A stretch of 49,208 nt of DNA from Mycobacterium sp. AT1 (GTDB lineage: Bacteria; Actinomycetota; Actinomycetes; Mycobacteriales; Mycobacteriaceae): the NCBI RefSeq assembly GCF_002043095.1, contig NZ_MVOC01000068.1, forward strand, positions 1 through 49,208, written 5' to 3'. Below the pieces are notes generated by a model. That model was not told the DNA's origin, made no database searches, and was given only the letters and a program-made list of their open reading frames with translations. Made by a program: the position numbers and the translations under genes. Shown piece by piece: positions 7,290 to 14,443 of the stretch. The first letter of the stretch is position 1; each line of letters begins with the position of its first letter.

Positions 7290-8678
7290 ATGTCCTCAAC
7301 ACTCGCAAGTTATCGCGAGGTCACCGACGCCAACAACCGCGTCTACCGGATCGGGGAGACCGACCACCAACTGCTGGGCCGGTCCAGAGCTTGGATGGTG
7401 TGGTTGCCCTGGGCCGCCATGATGGCGGTCAGTGTCTACGAGTACGGCTACGGCGCCGCCCAGGCCGCCGTCCGTGAAGCCCACGGCTGGACGATGGGTG
7501 AGACGTTCTGGCTGCTGTCCATCTGGGCGTTCTTCCAAGCGTTGATCGCCTACCCCGCCGGGAAGCTGCGTGAGAAGGGCGTCGTCTCGGCGCGGGCTGC
7601 CATGCTCGTGGGTGCGGTGCTCTCGGCGGTCGGCTTTGCGAGTCTCACCCAGGACAGCATCGTGTTCGCATTCCTTGGGTTTGCGCTCTGCGGCGGCGTC
7701 GGCGCGGGTCTCGTCTACGCGACGTGCATCAACATCGTCGGCAAGTGGTATCCCGAACGACGCGGCGGCAAGACCGGTTTCGTCAACGGAGGGTTCGCCT
7801 ACGGCGCCGTTCCGTTCATCTTCATCTTCAGCTACGCGCTGCACCCGAGTACCTACGTGTGGGTCCTCGACCTCGTCGGCGTGTACATGCTGATCGTCGT
7901 AGCGGCGTGCGGAATGTTCTTCAGAGATCCGCCGAAGAACTGGTGGCCCGCCGACGTCGACCCGGTGGAATGGGCCGACAGCAAGAAGGGTGCGGCCAGC
8001 CTGAAGCGCAATCCGCCCGCGGCGCGGCAATACACGCCGATGGAGGCCATCAAGACCGGCATGCTGCCGCTGATGTGGCTCTCCCTCGGAATCAGTGCGG
8101 GCGTCTCGCTGTTCGGAATCAGCTACATGGTGCCCTTCGCCAAGGAACTCGGCTTCGGGCCCCTGATCGCCGCGTCGTCGGCCGGTGTCCTGTCGATCGT
8201 CAACGGCACCGGTCGCACCCTGACCGGCTGGGTGTCCGACCGGCTCGGCCGCAAGCAGACCCTGCTCATCGTGCTGTTGGTGTCGGCGGTGGCGCTGGTC
8301 GGTCTGCTCTATGCGGGCAAGGCGCAGAACGAGATTGCGTTCCTGGGCTTTGCGTTCCTGGTGGGATTCGGTGGTGGTGCCTTCTACCCGATGTTCGCCT
8401 CGCTCACCCCGGACTACTTCGGGGAGAACAACAACGCGAGCAACTACGGACTCATCTACAGCTCCAAGCTGCTGGGGTCGGTGGTGGGCATCGGTGTCGG
8501 CGCCAGCGTGATCGACGCCTGGGGCTACAGCGGCGCCTACTGGTTGGCCGCAGCGAGCGCGCTGGTGTCCGCAGGCATCGCGCTGTTCCTGCGGCAGCCA
8601 GGTGGTACCGGTCAACCCACCGTCGCGCCGAGAGCGACGACGGCGTCGGCGAAGGTGCCTGCCTCGGCGGCTGACTGA
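7290..8678 (+). CDS. OFA-family MFS carrier, probable oxalate/formate transporter (paralog 3)
   Basis: A 462-residue polytopic carrier of the same subgroup as the gene at 3782, with the N-terminal NRVYRIGETD, the WYPERRGGKTGFVNGGF loop, PPKNWWPADVDP, the MFS signature GWVSDRLGRKQTL and the C-terminal half motif PDYFGENNNASNYG. It lies downstream of frc on the same strand, separated by 240 bases with a hairpin, and upstream of iclR. No GCATAC operator is visible before it, so it may depend on frc read-through or on IclR. A strong terminator follows. The role as oxalate, formate or glyoxylate-related carrier is inferred from family and neighbours. Confidence 0.87.
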   Translation: MSSTLASYREVTDANNRVYRIGETDHQLLGRSRAWMVWLPWAAMMAVSVYEYGYGAAQAAVREAHGWTMGETFWLLSIWAFFQALIAYPAGKLREKGVVSARAAMLVGAVLSAVGFASLTQDSIVFAFLGFALCGGVGAGLVYATCINIVGKWYPERRGGKTGFVNGGFAYGAVPFIFIFSYALHPSTYVWVLDLVGVYMLIVVAACGMFFRDPPKNWWPADVDPVEWADSKKGAASLKRNPPAARQYTPMEAIKTGMLPLMWLSLGISAGVSLFGISYMVPFAKELGFGPLIAASSAGVLSIVNGTGRTLTGWVSDRLGRKQTLLIVLLVSAVALVGLLYAGKAQNEIAFLGFAFLVGFGGGAFYPMFASLTPDYFGENNNASNYGLIYSSKLLGSVVGIGVGASVIDAWGYSGAYWLAAASALVSAGIALFLRQPGGTGQPTVAPRATTASAKVPASAAD

Positions 8679-8695
8679 CCGGTGTCGTTGAGCGG

Positions 8696-8728
8696 CCGAG
8701 GGGATCACCGCATGGGTGATCCCCTCGG
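8696..8728. terminator. Terminator hairpin after OFA carrier 3
   Basis: A perfect 14-pair stem (8696-8709 with 8715-8728) with a five-base loop, 18 bases past the carrier stop codon. It isolates iclR from the carrier transcript. Confidence 0.8.
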
Positions 8729-8759
8729 TCGCGTCGTCTGCCGTGGGGGTTGAATGAAC

Positions 8760-8772
8760 TTCGCGATGCGAA
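8760..8772. promoter_or_regulatory. Putative IclR operator before iclR
   Basis: The palindrome TTCGC-GAT-GCGAA lies about 60 bases before the iclR start. It resembles a shortened form of the longer palindrome ATTCCGCAATGCGGAAT before hyi at 13211. IclR-type proteins commonly bind TTCCGC-like palindromes and repress their own gene. The assignment is inference. Confidence 0.5.
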
Positions 8773-8832
8773 ACCAGCGTGTCGCCGAGCGGAATGGCCG
8801 ACGTGCCGAGCCGGGGATGGGAGGGCCTGTCG

Positions 8833-9606
8833 ATGGCCGAGGAGACTTCGCAGGCGCGGGGTGGCGTCCAATCGGTCGAGCGCGCCTTCGAGCTTCTGGA
8901 AATCCTCTCGGCCGCAGGCCCGTCCATCGCGTTCGGAGACCTGGCGGCCCGGGCCGGGCTGCCCCAACCGACGATCCACCGGCTGGTGCGGACCCTGCTC
9001 AACCTGGGCTACGTGCGGCAACTGCCCAATCGACACTATGCGCTGGGCCCCAAGCTGATTCGGCTCGGTGAGAGCGCAGCCCGGCTGATCGGAACGTGGT
9101 CACGTCCCCATCTGGCCGGGCTGGTGGAACGCACGGGCGAGAGCGCGAACATGGCGGTCGTCGACGGCGACATGGCCGTGTACGTCGCGCAGGTGCCCTC
9201 ACCGCACTCCATGCGGATGTTCACCGAGGTCGGGCGGCGCGTGCACCTGCACTCCACCGGGGTCGGCAAGGCGCTGCTGATGCAACTGCCCGACGACGCG
9301 ATCCTCGCGCTGCTCGAACGCACCGGGATGCCCGCTGCGAGTGCGAACACCCACACGACCGCACGGTCCCTGATGCGCGACATCGAACTGAGTCGCGTCC
9401 GTGGTTATGCCGTTGACGAGGGTGAGCAGGAGATCGGCGTCCGCTGCTTTGCGGTACCGGTACCCGACGCGCCGACGTTGACGGCAATCTCGGTGTCGGG
9501 GCCGGGATCGCGCCTGACCCTGACGTCGGGGACGACGGTGACGCCACTACTCAAGCGGGTGGCCCGCGACCTCGCCGCGGAATACGAAGGGGAGGCGGCT
9601 GGTTAG
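8833..9606 (+). CDS. IclR-family regulator, probable glyoxylate-pathway repressor
   Basis: A 257-residue regulator with an N-terminal winged helix (about residues 10-70: VQSVERAFELLEILS, GLPQPTIHRLVRTLLNLGYVRQ) and the IclR effector domain ending with ISVSGPGSRLT. The ATG at 8833 has GGGAGGG seven bases upstream; the frame is open from 8779 but the conserved region starts after 8833. It is convergent with gcl. In other bacteria an IclR-type protein (AllR) controls glyoxylate carboligase operons in response to glyoxylate and allantoin intermediates. A matching palindrome lies before the hyi-glxR-gcl operon and a shorter one before this gene, so I infer control of both. Confidence 0.88.
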   Translation: MAEETSQARGGVQSVERAFELLEILSAAGPSIAFGDLAARAGLPQPTIHRLVRTLLNLGYVRQLPNRHYALGPKLIRLGESAARLIGTWSRPHLAGLVERTGESANMAVVDGDMAVYVAQVPSPHSMRMFTEVGRRVHLHSTGVGKALLMQLPDDAILALLERTGMPAASANTHTTARSLMRDIELSRVRGYAVDEGEQEIGVRCFAVPVPDAPTLTAISVSGPGSRLTLTSGTTVTPLLKRVARDLAAEYEGEAAG

Positions 9607-9616
9607 CCGCCTCCCC
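9589..9616. terminator. Bidirectional terminator between iclR and gcl
   Basis: A perfect 12-pair GC-rich stem (9589-9600 with 9605-9616) with a GGTT loop that includes part of the iclR stop codon. It lies between the convergent 3' ends of iclR and gcl, so it can serve both. Confidence 0.8.
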
Positions 9617-9634
9617 GTTCCAACCGACGTCGGA

Positions 9635-11428
9635 TCAGTCGAGCATCAGTGCGGCGGCTGTCGGTGCGTCGGAGAGGGTTTCGGCCAGGTCGTTGAACTC
9701 GACGACGTTGTCGAGTTCGGTCCCCATCGCGATGTTGGTGACCTTCTCCAGGAAGATTTCGACGACCACCGGCACCTTGTGCTCGTGGGCCAGACGTTGC
9801 GCCCGCTCGAGTGCCGGGCCGATCTCGCCCGGTTCGACGACCTGAATGGCCTTGCAGCCCAGTCCTTCCGCGACCCGCAGGTGGTCGACCCCGTATCCCT
9901 TGGGCACGTCACTGTCGGTTTCCTGGGAGTTGATGTTGTCGAAGGCCAACGACACGCAGTAGTCCATGTCGAACCCGCGCTGCGCCTGGCGGATCAACCC
10001 GAGGTAGGAGTTGTTCACCAGGACGTGGACATACGGCAGGTTGAACTGGGCCCCCACGGCCAGTTCCTCGATGAGGAACTGGAAGTCGTAGTCGCCGGAG
10101 AGTCCGACCACGGTGGCCGACGGATCGGAGGCGACCACGCCGAGCGCTGCGGGAATGGTCCAGCCCAGTGGACCGGCCTGACCGCAGTTGATCCAGTTCC
10201 GTGGTTTGAACACCTGAAGGAATTGACCGCCTGCGATCTGCGACAGCCCGATTGCCGTGACGTAGCGGGCGTCGCGGCCGAAGACGCGGTTCATCTCCTC
10301 GTAGACCCGCTGCGGCTTGATCGGGACGTCGTCGAAGTGCGTCTTGCGGTGCATCGTCCGCTTGCGCTCCTGGCAGTCCTGCACCCAGCCGGTCCACGTC
10401 GGCAGGGTGCCAGCGCTCGTCCTCGCCTTGGCTGCTGCCACCAGCTGCTCGAGTGCGGGCTTGGCGTCGGACACGATGCCGAGGTCGGGTGAGAAGACCC
10501 GGCCGATCTGGGTGGCCTCGATGTCGACGTGGACGAATCGCTTTCCCCTGCGGTAGGTCTCGAGTCCGCCGGTGTGTCGATTGGCCCAGCGGTTGCCGAT
10601 GCCGAGCACGAAGTCCGAGGCGAGCATGGTGGCGTTGCCGTAGCGGTGGGCGGTCTGCAGGCCCGCCATTCCGGCTGCCAGGCGATGGTCGTCGGGAATC
10701 GTGCCCCAGCCCATCAGGGTCGGAATCACGGGGATGTCGAGCGTCTCGGCCAACTCGACGAGCAGGTCGCTGGCGTCGGCGTTGATGATGCCGCCGCCGG
10801 CGACGATGAGCGGCCGCTCGGCCGTCACCAGCATGTCGAGCACCTTCTCGGCCTGGCCGCGGGTCGCCGCCGGCTTGTACAGGGGCAGCGGCTGATAGGC
10901 CTCGGGGTCGAAGTCGATCTCGGCGAGCTGGACGTCGATGGGCAGGTCGATGAGGACCGGGCCCGGCCGACCGGAGCGCATGAGGTGAAACGCCTTCGCG
11001 AAGGCGCCGGGCACCTGACCGGGTTCCAGGACGGTCATCGCCATCTTCGTCACCGGCGCGGCGATGGCGCTGATGTCGACGGCCTGGAAGTCCTCCTTGT
11101 GCAGCCTGGCGACGGGCGCCTGGCCGGTGATCGCGAGGATGGGGATGGAATCGGCTGAGGCGGAGTACAACCCGGTGATCATGTCGGTCCCGGCGGGCCC
11201 GGACGTGCCGATGCAGATGCCGATGTTGCCGGCTGCCGCCCGCGTGTAGCCTTCGGCCATGTGGCTGGCGCCTTCGACGTGCCTGGCGAGGACGTGCTTG
11301 ATCCCGCCGTGGGCGCGCATGGCCGAGTAGAACGGGTTGATCGCCGCTCCCGGCAGCCCGAAGGCCTGGGTGGCGCCTTCGATCTCGAGAATCCTCACGG
11401 CCGCGTCGACCGTACGCATGCGGGTCAC
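9635..11428 (-). CDS. gcl: Glyoxylate carboligase (tartronate-semialdehyde synthase)
   Basis: A ThDP- and FAD-dependent enzyme that joins two glyoxylates into tartronate semialdehyde with loss of CO2. The 597-residue product has the usual length. The active-site motif reads LARHVEGASHMAEGY, with Val51 where nearly all relatives have the ThDP-activating Glu; this is the hallmark that separates Gcl from acetolactate synthase and oxalyl-CoA decarboxylase. The C-terminal ThDP/Mg motif is GLSGDYDFQFL...NNSYLGLIRQ. It starts with GTG at 11428, overlapping the glxR stop by four bases. It is the last gene of the operon hyi-glxR-gcl and feeds glyoxylate carbon to glycerate. Confidence 0.95.
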   Translation of the reverse strand: MTRMRTVDAAVRILEIEGATQAFGLPGAAINPFYSAMRAHGGIKHVLARHVEGASHMAEGYTRAAAGNIGICIGTSGPAGTDMITGLYSASADSIPILAITGQAPVARLHKEDFQAVDISAIAAPVTKMAMTVLEPGQVPGAFAKAFHLMRSGRPGPVLIDLPIDVQLAEIDFDPEAYQPLPLYKPAATRGQAEKVLDMLVTAERPLIVAGGGIINADASDLLVELAETLDIPVIPTLMGWGTIPDDHRLAAGMAGLQTAHRYGNATMLASDFVLGIGNRWANRHTGGLETYRRGKRFVHVDIEATQIGRVFSPDLGIVSDAKPALEQLVAAAKARTSAGTLPTWTGWVQDCQERKRTMHRKTHFDDVPIKPQRVYEEMNRVFGRDARYVTAIGLSQIAGGQFLQVFKPRNWINCGQAGPLGWTIPAALGVVASDPSATVVGLSGDYDFQFLIEELAVGAQFNLPYVHVLVNNSYLGLIRQAQRGFDMDYCVSLAFDNINSQETDSDVPKGYGVDHLRVAEGLGCKAIQVVEPGEIGPALERAQRLAHEHKVPVVVEIFLEKVTNIAMGTELDNVVEFNDLAETLSDAPTAAALMLD

Positions 11429-12318
11429 TTCGACGCCTCGACCTTCGTGCCGGACAGCCGCTCCACACCCAACAGCAACGCGGAGTGATCCAGTCCACCG
11501 TCGCCGTTGGCGATCGCCGACGCCATCAACTGTGCGACGACGGCGCCGAGCGGGATGACGACCCCGGCTTCGCGTGCCGCCGAGGTGACGATGCCCATGT
11601 CCTTGTGGTGCAGCGCGATTCGGAAGCCGGGGTCGAAGTTGCCGGACAACATCTTCGGTGCCTTCTGGTTGAGCACCGCCGATCCCGCCAGGCCGCCGCC
11701 GAGCACTTCGACGGCGGCGTCGATGTCCACGCCGTAGGCGCGCAGGAAGGTGATGGCCTCGGCAAGCAGCTCGATGTTGCCCGCCACGATCAGCTGGTTC
11801 GCGGCCTTGACGGTCTGTCCGGCACCGCTGGGGCCGACGTGGGCGATGGTCTTGCCGACGACGTCGAAAATGGGCTTGGCCGAGGCGAAGTCGGCGTCGG
11901 TGCCGCCGACCATGATGGACAGGGTGGCGTTGACGGCGCCGGGTTCACCGCCGGAGACGGGTGCGTCGACGATGCGCAGACCGCGTTCGGCTGCGGTCTT
12001 GGCCAGTTCGGCGGTGACGTCGGGCCGGATCGAGGAGAAGTCGATCACCAGGGTGCCGGGTTGGGCGTTGGCGAACACCCCGTCCTCGGGAAGCAGCACG
12101 GCTTGGACGTCGGGGGAGTCGGGGACCATGATTGCCACCACGTCGGCGTTCTTCACGGTTTGCTCGATGGAGTCGGCGGCCGACCCGCCCGACTCGACCA
12201 AGGCCTGCATCCGCTCCTCGGAACGGTCGTATCCGATGACGGTGTACCCGGCTGTCACCAGATGGCGGGCCATCGGCCCGCCCATGATGCCCAGTCCGAT
12301 GAATCCGATGGTGCTCAT
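11425..12318 (-). CDS. glxR: 2-hydroxy-3-oxopropionate (tartronate semialdehyde) reductase
   Basis: Reduces tartronate semialdehyde from Gcl to D-glycerate with NAD(P)H. The 297-residue product belongs to the beta-hydroxyacid dehydrogenase family: Rossmann motif GFIGLGIMGGPMA at residues 5-17, substrate motif DAPVSGGEPGA at 118-128, and the catalytic Lys at about 171 in GAGQTVKAANQ. It overlaps the gcl start by four bases (GTGA) and the hyi stop lies at its own start (ATGA-type overlap), so all three are translationally coupled. Other members reduce methylmalonate or hydroxybutyrate semialdehydes, but the neighbours settle the role. Confidence 0.93.
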   Translation of the reverse strand: MSTIGFIGLGIMGGPMARHLVTAGYTVIGYDRSEERMQALVESGGSAADSIEQTVKNADVVAIMVPDSPDVQAVLLPEDGVFANAQPGTLVIDFSSIRPDVTAELAKTAAERGLRIVDAPVSGGEPGAVNATLSIMVGGTDADFASAKPIFDVVGKTIAHVGPSGAGQTVKAANQLIVAGNIELLAEAITFLRAYGVDIDAAVEVLGGGLAGSAVLNQKAPKMLSGNFDPGFRIALHHKDMGIVTSAAREAGVVIPLGAVVAQLMASAIANGDGGLDHSALLLGVERLSGTKVEASK

Positions 12319-13172
12319 GAGATCCTCGTTTCTTGTTGCTTCGAAAGGGTTTCGATGTTCACTGCGTTGGCTCCGCGCTCGTCGCGGGGAAGCCAGTCGA
12401 AGGTGTCGGGACGCGTGGCCTTGTACTCGAGTCCGAGGTAACCGGCGTATCCGCCGTCGGCGAGCTCGTGCACCTGGCGGGCCAGGGCCACGCTGCCGGT
12501 GCCCGGTTCCCCGCGCCCGGGGGCGTCGGCGATCTGTACGTGTCCGATCCGGCTGCCGTGGTCGCGGATGACGGCCGACGTGTCGTCACCGTTGACGTCG
12601 AGGTGGTAGAGGTCGGCGAGCAAGCGCAGGTTGGTGGTGCCGCTCTCGGCGTGCACCCGGTCGATGACCCCGATGGCGTCCGCGGCGGTCTTGATCGGGT
12701 AGCGCGGGGCGCCGCTGACCGGCTCGACCAGCACGATGGCGCCGATGCGGTCGGCGGCCGCCGCGGCGAAGGCGAGGTTGTCGGCGGCCACGTCGTCCTG
12801 GGTGGCGGGGGTGAACGCGTCGTCGCGGTTGCCGTACAGCGCGTTGAAGGCGCGGGTGCCGAGCGTGTCGGCGATGTCGACCGCGATGGCGACGTTGTCC
12901 TGAAAGGCTTTCTGCAGTGCGGGATTCGACACGATGCCGCGGTCGCCGGCAGGCATGTCCCCGGCCGCGAAGTTGAGTCCGGTCAATGTGACGCCGGCGT
13001 CCTGGATGGCCCGGATGAACGCCGTAACCTCGGCGTCGGTCGGCGTCGGGGTGGCGAACGGCCACCAGAACTCGACGGCTGAGAAGCCAGCGTCCTTGGC
13101 CGCGGCCGGCCGCTCCAGCAGGGGCAGGTCGGTCAGCAGGATCGAGCAGTTGACGGTGTAGGTGGCCTTCAC
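12315..13172 (-). CDS. hyi: Hydroxypyruvate isomerase
   Basis: Interconverts hydroxypyruvate and tartronate semialdehyde and belongs to the AP-endonuclease-2-like TIM barrel family. The start is best placed at GTG 13172 (VKATYTVNCSILLTDLPLLERP): GAAGGG lies nine bases upstream and the conserved family start YTVNCS follows at once, giving 285 residues. Other landmarks are AVEFWWPF, LTGLNFAAGDMPAGDRG and the metal-site region VLLVEPVSG-like/LLADLYHLDVNGDD. It is first in the operon with glxR and gcl, and an IclR-type palindrome lies about 40 bases upstream. Confidence 0.92.
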   Translation of the reverse strand: MKATYTVNCSILLTDLPLLERPAAAKDAGFSAVEFWWPFATPTPTDAEVTAFIRAIQDAGVTLTGLNFAAGDMPAGDRGIVSNPALQKAFQDNVAIAVDIADTLGTRAFNALYGNRDDAFTPATQDDVAADNLAFAAAAADRIGAIVLVEPVSGAPRYPIKTAADAIGVIDRVHAESGTTNLRLLADLYHLDVNGDDTSAVIRDHGSRIGHVQIADAPGRGEPGTGSVALARQVHELADGGYAGYLGLEYKATRPDTFDWLPRDERGANAVNIETLSKQQETRIS

Positions 13173-13210
13173 GACGGCGTGCCCTTCGTTGATGCGGAGC
13201 GGCGTGGATT

Positions 13211-13229
13211 CATTCCGCAATGCGGAATG
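13211..13229. promoter_or_regulatory. IclR-type palindromic operator before hyi-glxR-gcl
   Basis: A perfect 9+1+9 inverted repeat, CATTCCGCA-A-TGCGGAATG, about 40 bases upstream of the hyi start. TTCCGC-type palindromes are known for IclR-family regulators, and an iclR gene lies at the other end of the operon. A second imperfect inverted repeat (around 13230-13250) sits directly beside it. Confidence 0.65.
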
Positions 13230-13460
13230 GAACTCTCACTAGAGAACTCGAGTGAACGCCCGCTGGAATCGCTTGTCAAGAATTCTCGGGCCCCGATACC
13301 GAGTGTGAATTGGTCGATAAACGCCGTGAATCACGGTTTGCCCCAAGGTTTTTGCGGTTCGTTAGTCGGCAAAGAGCGCGGGCCGGTTGGTAGCGGTGGT
13401 CGCCGTTCACCGCGACGGCCCACGGCGTGCCGTAGACCCCCGTGCACCCAACGGCTAGTC

Positions 13461-13471
13461 TTGCATACAAT
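13461..13471 (+). promoter_or_regulatory. GntR half-site overlapping a -10 element (site G)
   Basis: TTGCATAC at 13461-13468 matches one full arm of the GntR palindrome and overlaps TACAAT (13466-13471), which fits the mycobacterial TANNNT -10 consensus. An ATG follows nine bases later, so the transcript may start at or near the initiation codon. A protein bound here would block RNA polymerase. Confidence 0.5.
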
Positions 13472-13480
13472 ATCCGGTTC

Positions 13481-14440
13481 ATGCCGACCAACCCGACGGG
13501 AGCCCAGGGCGTGCCCACTCTGCTGGTCCACCACGATGCCTTCGCCAACCACCAGACGTCCGCGGGTCACCCCGAGCGGCCCGATCGCTACCGCGCGGTG
13601 CAGTCGGCCCTCGGGCAGTCGCGGTTCGACGACTTGGTCCGCGAGGAGGCCCAGCTCGGCGCCCTCGACACGACGCGCTACGTGCACACCGACGCCTACG
13701 TCGACGCCCTGGAAGGCGCCCGTCCGGCGGACGGCTTCGTATACCTCGACGGTGGCGACACCATGATGGAACCGTCGACCTGGGAGGTCGTCCTGCGCGG
13801 TGTCGGCGGCACGATCCAAGCCGTCGACCAGGTCATGTCGGGTGGCGTGCAGAACGCCTTCGTCGCCTGCCGCCCGCCGGGACACCACGCCGAGACCGAC
13901 CGAGCCATGGGCTTCTGTCTGTTCAACAACATCGGCATCGGCGCCCGCCACGCCCAGCTCAAGCACGGGCTGACCCGAGTCGCGATCGTGGACTTCGACG
14001 TCCACCACGGCAACGGCACGCAGGAGATCTTCTACTCCGATCCCGACGTGCTGTACGCCTCCACGCACCAGATGCCATGGTTCCCCGGCACCGGCGAAGT
14101 CCGCGAGACGGGCGTCGGAAACGTCTTCAACACCCCACTGTCGGCCGGCGACGGCGGTGCCGAACTGCGCGCGGCGTTCACCGACCGGATCCTGCCCGCC
14201 CTCGACGCGTTCTCACCCGAACTCGTCATCGTCTCAGCGGGTTTCGACGCCCACGAGCGGGATCCACTCGGCTCGCTGTGCATGACCGCCGACGACTTCG
14301 CCTGGGTGACCCGCGAGCTGATGGTGGCCGCCGAGCGGCACTGCGACGGTCGGCTGGTGTCGGTGCTCGAAGGCGGCTACGACCTCCAGGGGCTCAGGGA
14401 GTCGGTCGGCGCGCACGTCGCCGAGCTGATGCGCGGCTGA
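13481..14440 (+). CDS. Histone deacetylase-fold Zn amidohydrolase (class II HDAC / acetylpolyamine amidohydrolase type)
   Basis: A 319-residue arginase/deacetylase-fold enzyme that hydrolyses an acyl-amide bond, using one Zn. Visible active site: RPPGHHAE with the tandem His135-His136, VDFDVHHGNGT with Zn ligands Asp173 and His175, SAGFDAHERDPLG with Zn ligand Asp256, and EGGYD with Tyr300. Bacterial members act on acetylpolyamines, acetoin-related targets or acylated proteins; the substrate here is unknown. The ATG at 13481 is chosen because a -10-like TACAAT lies just upstream (possible leaderless message); GTG at 13511 with GGGAG before it is the alternative. It is convergent with the oxidoreductase at 14444, three bases apart, and appears to share the GntR operator arm. 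Confidence 0.85.
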   Translation: MPTNPTGAQGVPTLLVHHDAFANHQTSAGHPERPDRYRAVQSALGQSRFDDLVREEAQLGALDTTRYVHTDAYVDALEGARPADGFVYLDGGDTMMEPSTWEVVLRGVGGTIQAVDQVMSGGVQNAFVACRPPGHHAETDRAMGFCLFNNIGIGARHAQLKHGLTRVAIVDFDVHHGNGTQEIFYSDPDVLYASTHQMPWFPGTGEVRETGVGNVFNTPLSAGDGGAELRAAFTDRILPALDAFSPELVIVSAGFDAHERDPLGSLCMTADDFAWVTRELMVAAERHCDGRLVSVLEGGYDLQGLRESVGAHVAELMRG

Positions 14441-14443
14441 GCG

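Noticed and set aside
9635..11428. ThDP enzyme as oxalyl-CoA decarboxylase, the expected partner of frc
   Set aside because: The active-site motif RHVEGA with Val51 and the adjacency to glxR and hyi identify glyoxylate carboligase; Oxc keeps Glu at this position.
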